Positions 1 to 8,748 of a stretch of DNA of 64,000 nucleotides are shown here, piece after piece. Each line of letters begins with the position of its first letter. Positions within the stretch are counted from its first letter, which is position 1. The notes under the pieces are model-generated. The model was not told the origin of the DNA. It made no database searches and was given only the letters and a program-made list of their open reading frames with translations. Made by a program: the position numbers and the translations under genes. Source of the stretch: Catellatospora sp. TT07R-123 (GTDB lineage: Bacteria > Actinomycetota > Actinomycetes > Mycobacteriales > Micromonosporaceae); contig NZ_BNEM01000001.1 of the NCBI RefSeq assembly GCF_018327705.1, positions 2,542,001-2,606,000 of the forward strand, read 5' to 3'.

Positions 1-518
1 GGGTGGTCGCCACCGCGCAGCCCGCGGCCAAGCTCGACCCCCGCGGCTACCCCGGCTGGCTGCCGCTGGACCAGCTGACCGTCCGCGACGGGGCCGAGAC
101 CGAGTCCGCGTTCGACCCGGCGACCGCCGTGCCGGTGGCCCGCGCCTGGCTGGGCGTGCCGTACGTGTGGGGCGGGATGTCGCCGTACGGCATCGACTGC
201 TCGGGGCTGATCCACATCGCGTTCCGGCAGGTCGGGGTGACCCTGCCCCGCGACGCCGACGACCAGTTCGCCGTCGCCGAGCCGGTGGAGGCCGACCGGG
301 AGCAGCCGGGCGACCTGTACTTCTTCGGCCGCGCCGGCGGCGGGCGGTCGGCGATCACCCACGTCGGGTTCGTGACCGCCGCACCGCTGCCGGACGGCCG
401 TCGCCGCATGCTGCACGCATGCGGCGACGGGGGCCGGGTGGTCGAGGAGTTCATGCCCGCCTCGCGCGTCGCGACGCTGGTCGGGGCGGGCCGGGTGCGC
501 CTCAGCCCACCGGCGTAG
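1..518 (+). CDS. NlpC/P60 (C40) family peptidase, 5'-partial
   Basis: This is the C-terminal part of a cell-wall peptidase of the NlpC/P60 (C40) family, which cuts gamma-D-Glu-diamino-acid bonds in peptidoglycan peptides. Counting from the GTG at position 3, the catalytic Cys66 lies in DCSGL, the His120 in THVGF, and a third polar residue, His138, in MLHACG. The first 25 residues (GYPGWLPLDQL) look like the end of a bacterial SH3 domain of the YkfC type, so the true start is upstream of the window. It meets the terC gene tail to tail with a 17 bp overlap. The family call is firm; substrate and localisation cannot be judged without the N-terminus. Confidence 0.85.
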   Translation, partial: VVATAQPAAKLDPRGYPGWLPLDQLTVRDGAETESAFDPATAVPVARAWLGVPYVWGGMSPYGIDCSGLIHIAFRQVGVTLPRDADDQFAVAEPVEADREQPGDLYFFGRAGGGRSAITHVGFVTAAPLPDGRRRMLHACGDGGRVVEEFMPASRVATLVGAGRVRLSPPA

Positions 519-1506
519 GCGTACGCTCCGTCGGTTTCGGCTCGCGCGAGGACTTGATCAGGCTGGCCACGGTGGCGATGCCGAGGATGGCCACGATCAC
601 CCCGAGCGAGACGCCGATGCTGATGTGCGGCACGGCGGTGATCGGCTCACCGCCGTTGATGAACGGGACGTTGTTGCCCGCCAGCGCCTCCATGATCAGC
701 TTCACCCCGATGAACCCGAGCACGGCGGCCAGCCCCAGCGACAGGTAGACCAGCCGGTCCAGCAGGCCGCCGAGCAGGAAGTACAGCTGGCGCAGGCCCA
801 TCAGCGCGAACACGTTCGCGGCGAAGACCAGGTACGGCTCCTTCGTCAGGCCGAAGATGGCCGGGATGGAGTCGAGCGCGAAGATCAGGTCGGTGGTGCC
901 GATCGCGATCATGACGACCAGCATCGGCGTGAACATCCGCTTGGCCCCGACGTGCGTGGTCATCCGCGCGCCGTCGTAGCCCTCGCTGATCGGCAGCACC
1001 CGGCGGCTCCACCGGATCAGCAGGTTCTCCTTGAAGTCCGACTCGTCGCTCTCGCCGTGCCGGGTCAGCTGCCACGCGGTGTAGATCAGGAACAGGCCGA
1101 ACAGATAGAACACCCACACGAACCGCGTCACCAGCGCCGCGCCGGCGGCGATGAACGCGCCGCGCATCAGCAGCGCGAGCACGATGCCGATCAGCAGCAC
1201 CTTCTGCTGGTATATCCGCGGCACCGCGAACCGGCTCATGATGATCACAAAGACGAACAGGTTATCGACGGACAGGCTGTATTCGGTCACCCACCCGGCG
1301 AAGAACTCCTGCCCGTACCGGGAACCGTAGGTGAGGAAGATCCAGCCGCCGAAGGCGCACGCCAACAGGACGTAGAAGACGACCCATCCGGTCGCCTCCT
1401 TCATGGACGGCTCATGCGGGCGCCGCCCGATGATCAACAAGTCGACCATGAGGAGTGCGGTCAACCCGACCAGCGTCGCCGCCCAGACCCACGCGGACAC
1501 ATTCAC
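502..1506 (-). CDS. TerC family integral membrane protein
   Basis: A 334-residue polytopic membrane protein of the TerC/Alx family. The family is linked to manganese and other metal export, partly to metalate exported proteins. Several hydrophobic segments span the whole length. The family's acidic membrane motif is seen as SVDNLF (residues 79-84), with a second acidic patch, TTDLIFALDSIPA, in the C-terminal half. The ATG start has a GGAGGT ribosome-binding site that is buried in a hairpin belonging to a manganese-type riboswitch just upstream. The length is usual for the actinobacterial family. The metal is inferred from the riboswitch, not from the protein itself. Confidence 0.93.
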   Translation of the reverse strand: MNVSAWVWAATLVGLTALLMVDLLIIGRRPHEPSMKEATGWVVFYVLLACAFGGWIFLTYGSRYGQEFFAGWVTEYSLSVDNLFVFVIIMSRFAVPRIYQQKVLLIGIVLALLMRGAFIAAGAALVTRFVWVFYLFGLFLIYTAWQLTRHGESDESDFKENLLIRWSRRVLPISEGYDGARMTTHVGAKRMFTPMLVVMIAIGTTDLIFALDSIPAIFGLTKEPYLVFAANVFALMGLRQLYFLLGGLLDRLVYLSLGLAAVLGFIGVKLIMEALAGNNVPFINGGEPITAVPHISIGVSLGVIVAILGIATVASLIKSSREPKPTERTPTPVG

Positions 1507-1511
1507 AAGAC

Positions 1512-1547
1512 AGACCTCCGGTCGGCACAGTTTTGCCCCGGAGGTCT
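1512..1547 (-). promoter_or_regulatory. Ribosome-binding-site-sequestering hairpin (riboswitch expression platform)
   Basis: Read on the minus strand, AGACCTCCGG pairs perfectly with CCGGAGGTCT across a 16 nt loop. The downstream arm contains the GGAGGT ribosome-binding site of terC. The upstream arm carries CCTCC, which can instead pair with the GGGAGG at the 5' edge of the aptamer (1656-1661). This predicts that ligand binding frees the ribosome-binding site, a translational ON switch. Confidence 0.7.
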
Positions 1548-1664
1548 CTCCCGCCGTGGCCGGTGACCCGGCCGACGACCGACGGCGCCGGGATCACACC
1601 AGGCGCAATGCCCAGGGGGAGCCGTGTTGACGACACCGTCGCGAGGGAATACTCCCCTCCCGCT
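1536..1664 (-). promoter_or_regulatory. yybP-ykoY (manganese) riboswitch aptamer upstream of terC
   Basis: The minus strand contains the family's hallmark GGGGAGTA near the 5' edge (about 1650-1657), a GTCAACAC segment (about 1623-1630), GC-rich paired arms, and the closing GGGAGAGACCTCC next to the expression hairpin. This family senses Mn2+ and often precedes terC-type genes, which matches this position. The assignment is from remembered motifs; a covariance-model search would settle it. Confidence 0.8.
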
Positions 1665-1743
1665 CTTCCCTATTGTCTATCACGCGCGGGCACAAAGCCT
1701 GTCGGGTCGCCCGTACGGACGATGATGCAGCTCAGCCTATTGG

Positions 1744-2823
1744 TCAACCAAGTGGATTGGTAAGGACCCACCCCGTGTCCAGCACGTTTTCACAGGCGGC
1801 CACGGCGACCTCCAGACGGCGCTCATGCGGCCCGGCCAGCTCGACCACCGGCACCCCCGACTCCACCAGCAGCTCGCGGAACCGTCCCGTCATCCACGAC
1901 CGCAGGTGTTCTCCGTCACGCAGGCCGTCGTCGTCGAACGGCACCCCGGCGTCGGAGGTCAGCAGGTAGAGGTCCGGGCGCCGGGCCAGGGCCCGCACCT
2001 GCTCGGACGCGCCGCCCAGGTAGCGCTCCTCCCACAGCGCGGTCGCCCGCGCGTCGGTGTCGCAGAACAGCAGCGGCGAGCCCTGCCCGGCCGCGGCGTC
2101 CTCAGCCGCCGACTGCGCCCGCGCCACCTCGACGAAGTCGGCCCGTTCCCACACCACGTCGAACACGGTCGCCGCCGGATCGGCCGTCCGCAGCACGGCG
2201 AGCTTGCGCTCGGTCAGCTCCCGGCCGTACTCGGGCACCCAGCGGGTGTCCGCCCAGACCCCGCCCCGGGCACGGAAGTGCCCGGCCAGCGCTGCCGCCA
2301 TCGTGGTGGTGCCGGTCGACTCCGCCCCGACCACCACCACCCGCCGGGCGAACCAGGCCCGCACCGACGCCGACAGCCGGTCCCAGTGCGCCACCGGATC
2401 GGCGCGCACCGCCGTCCCGGACACCGGCACCGCCGCGCGGGCCGGGTCGACCGCGACGTGTACGGCTTCGAACCGGCGCGCCAGCTCCGCGCCGTACCCC
2501 TCCGAACTGAACACCGCGTCCACCCGGCGGCCGCCGACGGCGTCGCGGAACACCGCGCAGTGCGCGTCCCAGACGTCCGGGTCGCCGTAGTCGACGCGGA
2601 CGTCGTCGTAGCGGCCCGCGAAGCGCACCCACGGGGTGTCGGCGTGCTCGGCGCGCAGCCAGTCCAGCCGCAGCTCCAGCGGGATCGACTCGGACCGCGA
2701 CGGCGCCACCACCACGGTCACCTCGGCACACGCCGCCGCGGCGGCGCGGATCAGCAGATGGTGCCCGGCGTGCGGCGGGTAGAACTTGCCCACCACCATC
2801 CCGTGGCCGAAACCCCTGCTCAC
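1744..2823 (-). CDS. nadR: NadR-type bifunctional NMN adenylyltransferase / ribosylnicotinamide kinase
   Basis: A 359-residue two-domain NAD-salvage protein. The N-terminal nucleotidyltransferase (residues 8-145) shows GKFYPPHAGH with the H18-x-x-H21 signature, and SGTAVR at 135-140, as in NMN adenylyltransferases. The C-terminal domain (162-359) resembles the NadR kinase that phosphorylates nicotinamide riboside. Its P-loop reads GAESTGTTT (166-174): the invariant lysine of a Walker A motif is a threonine here. The GTG start overlaps the pnuC stop as GTGA, indicating translational coupling. Together the two genes would import and trap nicotinamide riboside and make NAD. Whether the kinase is active is open because of the missing lysine. 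Confidence 0.88.
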   Translation of the reverse strand: MSRGFGHGMVVGKFYPPHAGHHLLIRAAAAACAEVTVVVAPSRSESIPLELRLDWLRAEHADTPWVRFAGRYDDVRVDYGDPDVWDAHCAVFRDAVGGRRVDAVFSSEGYGAELARRFEAVHVAVDPARAAVPVSGTAVRADPVAHWDRLSASVRAWFARRVVVVGAESTGTTTMAAALAGHFRARGGVWADTRWVPEYGRELTERKLAVLRTADPAATVFDVVWERADFVEVARAQSAAEDAAAGQGSPLLFCDTDARATALWEERYLGGASEQVRALARRPDLYLLTSDAGVPFDDDGLRDGEHLRSWMTGRFRELLVESGVPVVELAGPHERRLEVAVAACENVLDTGWVLTNPLG

Positions 2824-3455
2824 GCGGGCACCGCGGCCGCCGGGCGCAGCGCACCCCGCCAGGCCGCCAGGCCCGCGACGCACAGGCCGAGGAACACGAC
2901 GTACAGCACCGCGGTCAGCCACAGGTCCTTGTACAGGTACAGCGGGATGTAGACCAGATCGGCCGCGATCCACACCCACCAGCTCTCCACCTTCTTGCGG
3001 CACTGCAGGTAGGTCGCCGCCAGCGACAGCACCGTGGTCACCGCGTCGGCCCACGGCACCGTCGAGTCCGTGACCCGGGTCAACAGCAGCCACAGCCCGA
3101 GCGTGCCGGCCGCCGAGGCGGCCGCCAGCCAGGCCCACTCCGCGGCCGACGTGCGCGACACCGCGAGCTCCCGCCGCCGACCCCGGCCGTAGAGCCAGTG
3201 CCACCAGCCGTACAGGCCCAGCACCACGTAGACCAGCTGCAGGCCGGCGTCGGCGTACAGGGCGGAGTCCCAGAACACCACCAGCAGCAGCGCCACGTTG
3301 AGGATGCCGACCGCCCAGTTCGCGACGTGCTCGCGCACCAGCAGCCACACGTTCACCACTCCGGTGAGGAAGCCCAGCACCTCCGCCCAGGTCACCACGG
3401 TGGTCCCCAGCGTCAGCGCGGGGTGCAGCAGCAGGTCGGCGAGGTGGTGCAGCAT
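2820..3455 (-). CDS. pnuC: PnuC-type nicotinamide riboside transporter
   Basis: A 211-residue membrane protein of the PnuC family, which takes up nicotinamide riboside by facilitated diffusion driven by intracellular phosphorylation. The sequence is almost entirely hydrophobic, with about seven membrane segments and Trp-rich pieces typical of the family (NWAVGILN near residue 66, YGWWHWLYGR near 103). It is translationally coupled to the downstream nadR gene. Only 56 bp separate it from the divergent gene at 3512. A possible minus-10 (TAGGGT) lies six bases before the ATG, so a leaderless message is possible. No ribosome-binding site stands out. Confidence 0.92.
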   Translation of the reverse strand: MLHHLADLLLHPALTLGTTVVTWAEVLGFLTGVVNVWLLVREHVANWAVGILNVALLLVVFWDSALYADAGLQLVYVVLGLYGWWHWLYGRGRRRELAVSRTSAAEWAWLAAASAAGTLGLWLLLTRVTDSTVPWADAVTTVLSLAATYLQCRKKVESWWVWIAADLVYIPLYLYKDLWLTAVLYVVFLGLCVAGLAAWRGALRPAAAVPA

Positions 3456-3511
3456 GCGGACACCCTAGGACCCGGCCACCTGGGCGGCCAAGGCCGTGCG
3501 AGGATCGCCTC

Positions 3512-3808
3512 ATGGTCCTCGAAGTCGCTCTGATCGAGGTCCTCCCCGGCCGGGAGGACGAGTTCGCCGCCGCCTACGCCAAGGGGCACGAGGTGCTCGC
3601 GGGCACCCCGGGCTGCCTGAGCGTGCGGATGACCCGCGGCATCGAGTCGCCGTCGCGGTTCGTGCTGCTGGTCGAGTGGGAGAACGTCGCCGCGCACGAG
3701 GACAACTTCCGCGCCACCGAGCGGTTCACCACCTGGCGCGGCCTGATCGGCCCGTTCTTCGCCGCCCCGCCCGTGGTCGAGCACTTCGCGGACGTCCCGC
3801 ACGCCTGA
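3512..3808 (+). CDS. Antibiotic biosynthesis monooxygenase (ABM) domain protein
   Basis: A single-domain 98-residue protein with the ferredoxin-like fold expected of the ABM/dimeric alpha-beta barrel family: an early strand (VLEVALIEVLPG), a helix (EDEFAAAYAKGHEVL) and the late SRFVLLVEWEN strand. Members are cofactor-free monooxygenases, haem-degrading enzymes or unassigned proteins, so no substrate is proposed. The ATG is preceded by GAGGA at a good distance. The stop overlaps the next start as TGATG, so it is cotranslated with the following hydrolase gene. Confidence 0.85.
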   Translation: MVLEVALIEVLPGREDEFAAAYAKGHEVLAGTPGCLSVRMTRGIESPSRFVLLVEWENVAAHEDNFRATERFTTWRGLIGPFFAAPPVVEHFADVPHA

Positions 3809-4548
3809 TGCCGCGCCGCAGCCTGACCACCTCGGACGGGGTGCTGGTCGACGCCCACCACGACCCGGGTGACGCCGCCCTCGCCGTGGTGGTCGCGCAC
3901 GGCTTCACCGGTTCCTGGCAGCGCCCGGCCGTACGCCGCGCCGCCGCCGTCTTCGGCCGGTCCGGCGGCGTGATCAGCTTCGACTTCCGCGGCCACGGCG
4001 CCTCCGGCGGCAAGTCGACCGTCGGCGACCTGGAGATCCACGACCTCGAAGCGGCCGTGGCCTGGGCCCGGGAGCTCGGCTACCGCCGCGTCGTCACCGT
4101 CGGCTTCTCGATGGGCGCCTGCGTCGCGGTCCGGCACGCGGGCCTGCTGCGCGGCGTCGACGCGATCGTGGCGGTCAGCGGCCCGGCCCGCTGGTACTAC
4201 CGGGGCACCCCGCCGATGCGGCGGGTGCACTGGGTGCTGGAACGGCGGCTCGGCCGCCTGGTCGGGCGGGTCGCGCTGAAGACCCGGATCGCCTCGGGCG
4301 GCTGGGCCGAAGAGCCGCTGCCGCCGTACGCCGCAGCGCCGCTGATCTCGCCGATCCCGCTGCTGGTGGTGCACGGCGACGCCGACGCGTACTTCCCCGT
4401 CGAGCACGCGCACCAGATCTACGGCGCGGCCGGCGAACCCAAGGAGCTGTGGCTGGAGCCCGGCTTCGGCCACGCCGAGAACGCGGCCTCCGACGAGCTG
4501 CTCACCCGCATCGCCACCTGGCTGACCACCCACGCCCCGGCCCACTGA
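3808..4548 (+). CDS. Alpha/beta hydrolase
   Basis: A 246-residue alpha/beta hydrolase. The nucleophile elbow GFSMG gives Ser101, the acid is Asp193 in HGDADAYFP, and the base is His222 in GFGHAEN. The oxyanion-hole segment HGFTGS (31-36) and the FDFRGHGAS loop are also present. The start chosen is the ATG overlapping the upstream stop codon, which leaves a normal N-terminus with no extension. It probably acts on an ester or thioester in the cytoplasm; no signal peptide is visible. The preceding ABM gene is cotranslated, but this does not identify a substrate. Confidence 0.9.
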   Translation: MPRRSLTTSDGVLVDAHHDPGDAALAVVVAHGFTGSWQRPAVRRAAAVFGRSGGVISFDFRGHGASGGKSTVGDLEIHDLEAAVAWARELGYRRVVTVGFSMGACVAVRHAGLLRGVDAIVAVSGPARWYYRGTPPMRRVHWVLERRLGRLVGRVALKTRIASGGWAEEPLPPYAAAPLISPIPLLVVHGDADAYFPVEHAHQIYGAAGEPKELWLEPGFGHAENAASDELLTRIATWLTTHAPAH

Positions 4549-4597
4549 CCGCCCCCTGATCGGCGGCGACGCGTTCGCACTGGCACCATTCACGGGC

Positions 4598-5245
4598 ATG
4601 GCCCCCTCACCTACGTCGATGTGGCTGCCGGTCGGGCACCGGCTCGTGCTGGCGGCGTTCGCGCTGCTGGTGGCGGTGTCGTGGTGGCACCCGCGCTGGC
4701 CGGCCGAGCAGGCGCTGCACCACAGCCTGACCGTGGTCGCGGTCGCCGCCCTGCTGTGGGCGCAGCACCGGCTGCGGCTGCCGCTGAGCTCGTTCGTACT
4801 GCTGGTGGTGTTCCTGGCGCTGCACACGATCGCGGCGCGCTGGATCTACTCGTACGTGCCGTACGACGAGTGGGTCGCCGCCCTGACCGGGCGGTCGCTG
4901 TCGGAGCGGTTCGGCTGGCAGCGCAACAACTTCGACCGGCTGGTCCACTTCGGATACGGGCTGCTGCTGGCCCCGGTGCTGGTGCGGCTCTGGCGTGAGC
5001 GCGGGGTGCCGCGCGGACGGGCCTGGCTGCGCGCGGCCGAGCTGGTCCTGGCCACCGGCGCGCTTTACGAGCTGTTCGAGTGGGCGATCGCGCTGACGCT
5101 GGCCCCCGGCGCGGCCGAGGCGTACAACGGGCAGCAGGGTGACATGTGGGACGCGCACGCCGACATGGCCCTGGCGCTGCTCGGTGCGCTGCTCGGCGGT
5201 GCGGTCGCGGTACTGCGACCGGCGCGACATCATCCGAACGGATGA
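4598..5245 (+). CDS. YjdF/DUF2238 family membrane protein
   Basis: A 215-residue integral membrane protein with about six hydrophobic segments. Conserved family patches are NNFDRLVHFGYG in the middle, YELFEWA, and GQQGDMWDAHADMA near the end. The conserved Asp, His and Glu residues facing the same side suggest a metal or proton site, but the biochemical role of this family is not known to me. It stands alone, 49 bp after the hydrolase gene and 39 bp before the hemerythrin gene, so it may share their transcript. Confidence 0.88.
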   Translation: MAPSPTSMWLPVGHRLVLAAFALLVAVSWWHPRWPAEQALHHSLTVVAVAALLWAQHRLRLPLSSFVLLVVFLALHTIAARWIYSYVPYDEWVAALTGRSLSERFGWQRNNFDRLVHFGYGLLLAPVLVRLWRERGVPRGRAWLRAAELVLATGALYELFEWAIALTLAPGAAEAYNGQQGDMWDAHADMALALLGALLGGAVAVLRPARHHPNG

Positions 5246-5284
5246 GGCTGTTTACCCCCAACGGGTGGCGGGTAGCTCGATGGC

Positions 5285-5920
5285 ATGACTACTGACCTGC
5301 CCCCGCTTCCCCCGTTGTCCGACGAGGCTGAGCAGAACTACCAGCCCGCAGGCCAGAGCATCGTCGAGATGCTGGCCGAGGAGCACCGCCAGATCACCAG
5401 GCTGTCGGCCGAACTCGCCGTCGAGGCCGCCTCAGCCTCGCCGTCGCGGCGCAAGCAGGTCGCCGACGTGGTGACCGCCGTCGTGAGCCGCCACCTGGCC
5501 GCCGAGGAGCAGTACCTGCTGCCCGCGGTGCGCCGGCACCTGCCCGACGGCGACGACCTGGCCAGCCGCGAGCTGGCCGAGGACGGCGCGATCCGCCAGA
5601 TGCTGCAGACTCTCCAGACCGTGCCGCCGGAGGACGAGAAGTTCCAGGAGCTGGCCCTGGAGGTGGACCAGCAGCTGCGCCGCCACAAGCACACCGCCGA
5701 CCGCCGCATCCACATGCGCCTGGCGCAGGCCGCCACCGACGAGGAGCTGATCCGGCTGGGCAACCGGGCCGCGATCGCGGAGGAGGCGGCGACCACCCGG
5801 CCGCACCCGGGCGCCCCGTCCACGCCCCCGTGGAACCGGCTGACCGACCCGCTGCTGGGCGCGGCGGACAAGCTCCGCGACGCGCTGACCGGGCGGTCGA
5901 CGTACCCGGAACAGCTGTGA
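5285..5920 (+). CDS. Hemerythrin HHE-domain protein
   Basis: A 211-residue soluble helical protein. Residues 20-145 form a hemerythrin-like four-helix bundle with the expected metal ligands: EEH in the first helix, SRHLAAEEQYLLP in the second, and RRHKHTADRRIH later. Such proteins bind a di-iron centre and are linked to oxygen, nitric oxide or redox sensing. The C-terminal 60 residues are Pro/Ala-rich and contain an amphipathic end. The gene ends at a strong bidirectional hairpin shared with uvrB. No partner gene indicates its signal. Confidence 0.88.
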   Translation: MTTDLPPLPPLSDEAEQNYQPAGQSIVEMLAEEHRQITRLSAELAVEAASASPSRRKQVADVVTAVVSRHLAAEEQYLLPAVRRHLPDGDDLASRELAEDGAIRQMLQTLQTVPPEDEKFQELALEVDQQLRRHKHTADRRIHMRLAQAATDEELIRLGNRAAIAEEAATTRPHPGAPSTPPWNRLTDPLLGAADKLRDALTGRSTYPEQL

Positions 5921-5942
5921 CCGCAGACCCGATGCCAGGCAG

Positions 5943-5974
5943 CCGGGGCACGCCGCGCGGGCGGCGTGCCCCGG
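5943..5974. terminator. Bidirectional hairpin terminator between hemerythrin gene and uvrB
   Basis: CCGGGGCACGCCGC pairs perfectly with GCGGCGTGCCCCGG over a four-base loop (14 bp). It lies between two convergent genes, so it can serve both. No T-run follows on either side, which is usual for high-GC actinomycete terminators. Confidence 0.8.
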
Positions 5975-5986
5975 TCGCTTCTCGGC

Positions 5987-8131
<2,145 letters not shown>

Positions 8132-8573
8132 GCCGCCAAACCTACGCTCAACCTCCGACATGCCACGCAAGGTGACGCTGATCACGCTGCGGCAACCGGG
8201 CGGCGGCGCGGCCGAGGACGATCACGGCAGGTCCCTTGGCCAGGCAACTTCTCCACCCCCGTCGCGCACGGGTGACAGCGGGTGACCCTTAGTAAGTGAC
8301 CGGCTCCAATATTGCGATTGTGTGTCATCAATCACGGCGTTAACGTCATGGAGTAGGCCGCTCGCGGCGGCCGTACCGGGGAGACCGGACCTCCACACCG
8401 GCCGGTTACCACCCCCGGCGCACCGGTAGCAGCCCCGATCCGCCCCACCGCAGGATCGTGAGCGCACCGCTGCGGTCGCGCACCATGTGTGCGCCGACCG
8501 GCCGCCGCGAACGGTCTGACCTTTTCCCCGACCGACCCTTCCCGCACGCGGGCGCGTGCGGGCGTACGCGCGT

Positions 8574-8626
8574 GTGCGTGCGGGCGTGGCGGGCGCGTGC
8601 GTGCGGGCGTGGCGGGCGCGTGCGTG
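8574..8626. repeat. 23 nt GC-rich tandem repeat, about 2.3 copies
   Basis: The unit, which begins GTGCGTGCGGGCG, occurs at 8574-8596 and 8597-8619 with no change, then starts again at 8620. It runs straight into the family 1 inverted repeat. Similar short GC-rich tandem arrays flank the other two copies of that element. Confidence 0.85.
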
Positions 8627-8688
8627 CAGTTTCGGGGAAACTGCTGGAATCTCGGGGCGAATTCGAGCACTTTCCCCGAAACTGCACG
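8623..8688. repeat. Intergenic palindromic repeat family 1, copy 1
   Basis: Perfect 18 bp inverted repeat; the arm core is GCAGTTTCGGGGAAA, and its complement lies across a 30 nt spacer (8641-8670). The same arms with the same 30 nt spacer recur at 19169-19228, and a degraded form at 13057-13116. It lies in a divergent intergenic gap. Confidence 0.88.
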
Positions 8689-8748
8689 AACTTCGCCGCC
8701 CTCCCCCGCGAACGTCACCTCGTACGCCCCCTTCACGTTGCACCTGCC

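Larger units (their letters stand above)
8132..8748. other. 617 bp divergent gap upstream of uvrB and a lipoprotein gene
   Basis: The gap carries promoters for uvrB (minus) and the lipoprotein gene (plus), neither of which I can place with confidence. It holds a small palindrome GCGCAC-CATGT-GTGCGC at 8478-8494, a 23 nt tandem repeat (8574-8626) and a 66 nt inverted repeat (8623-8688). Open frames across it are caused by the GC-rich repeats and are not supported as genes. Confidence 0.6.

Noticed and set aside
8574-8688. Possible CRISPR array
   Set aside because: There are only two to three units, no regular spacers, and no cas genes in the window.
8458-8748. Extended start of the lipoprotein gene
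   Set aside because: It would cover tandem and inverted repeats and hide the signal peptide; the GTG at 8749 gives a proper lipobox.
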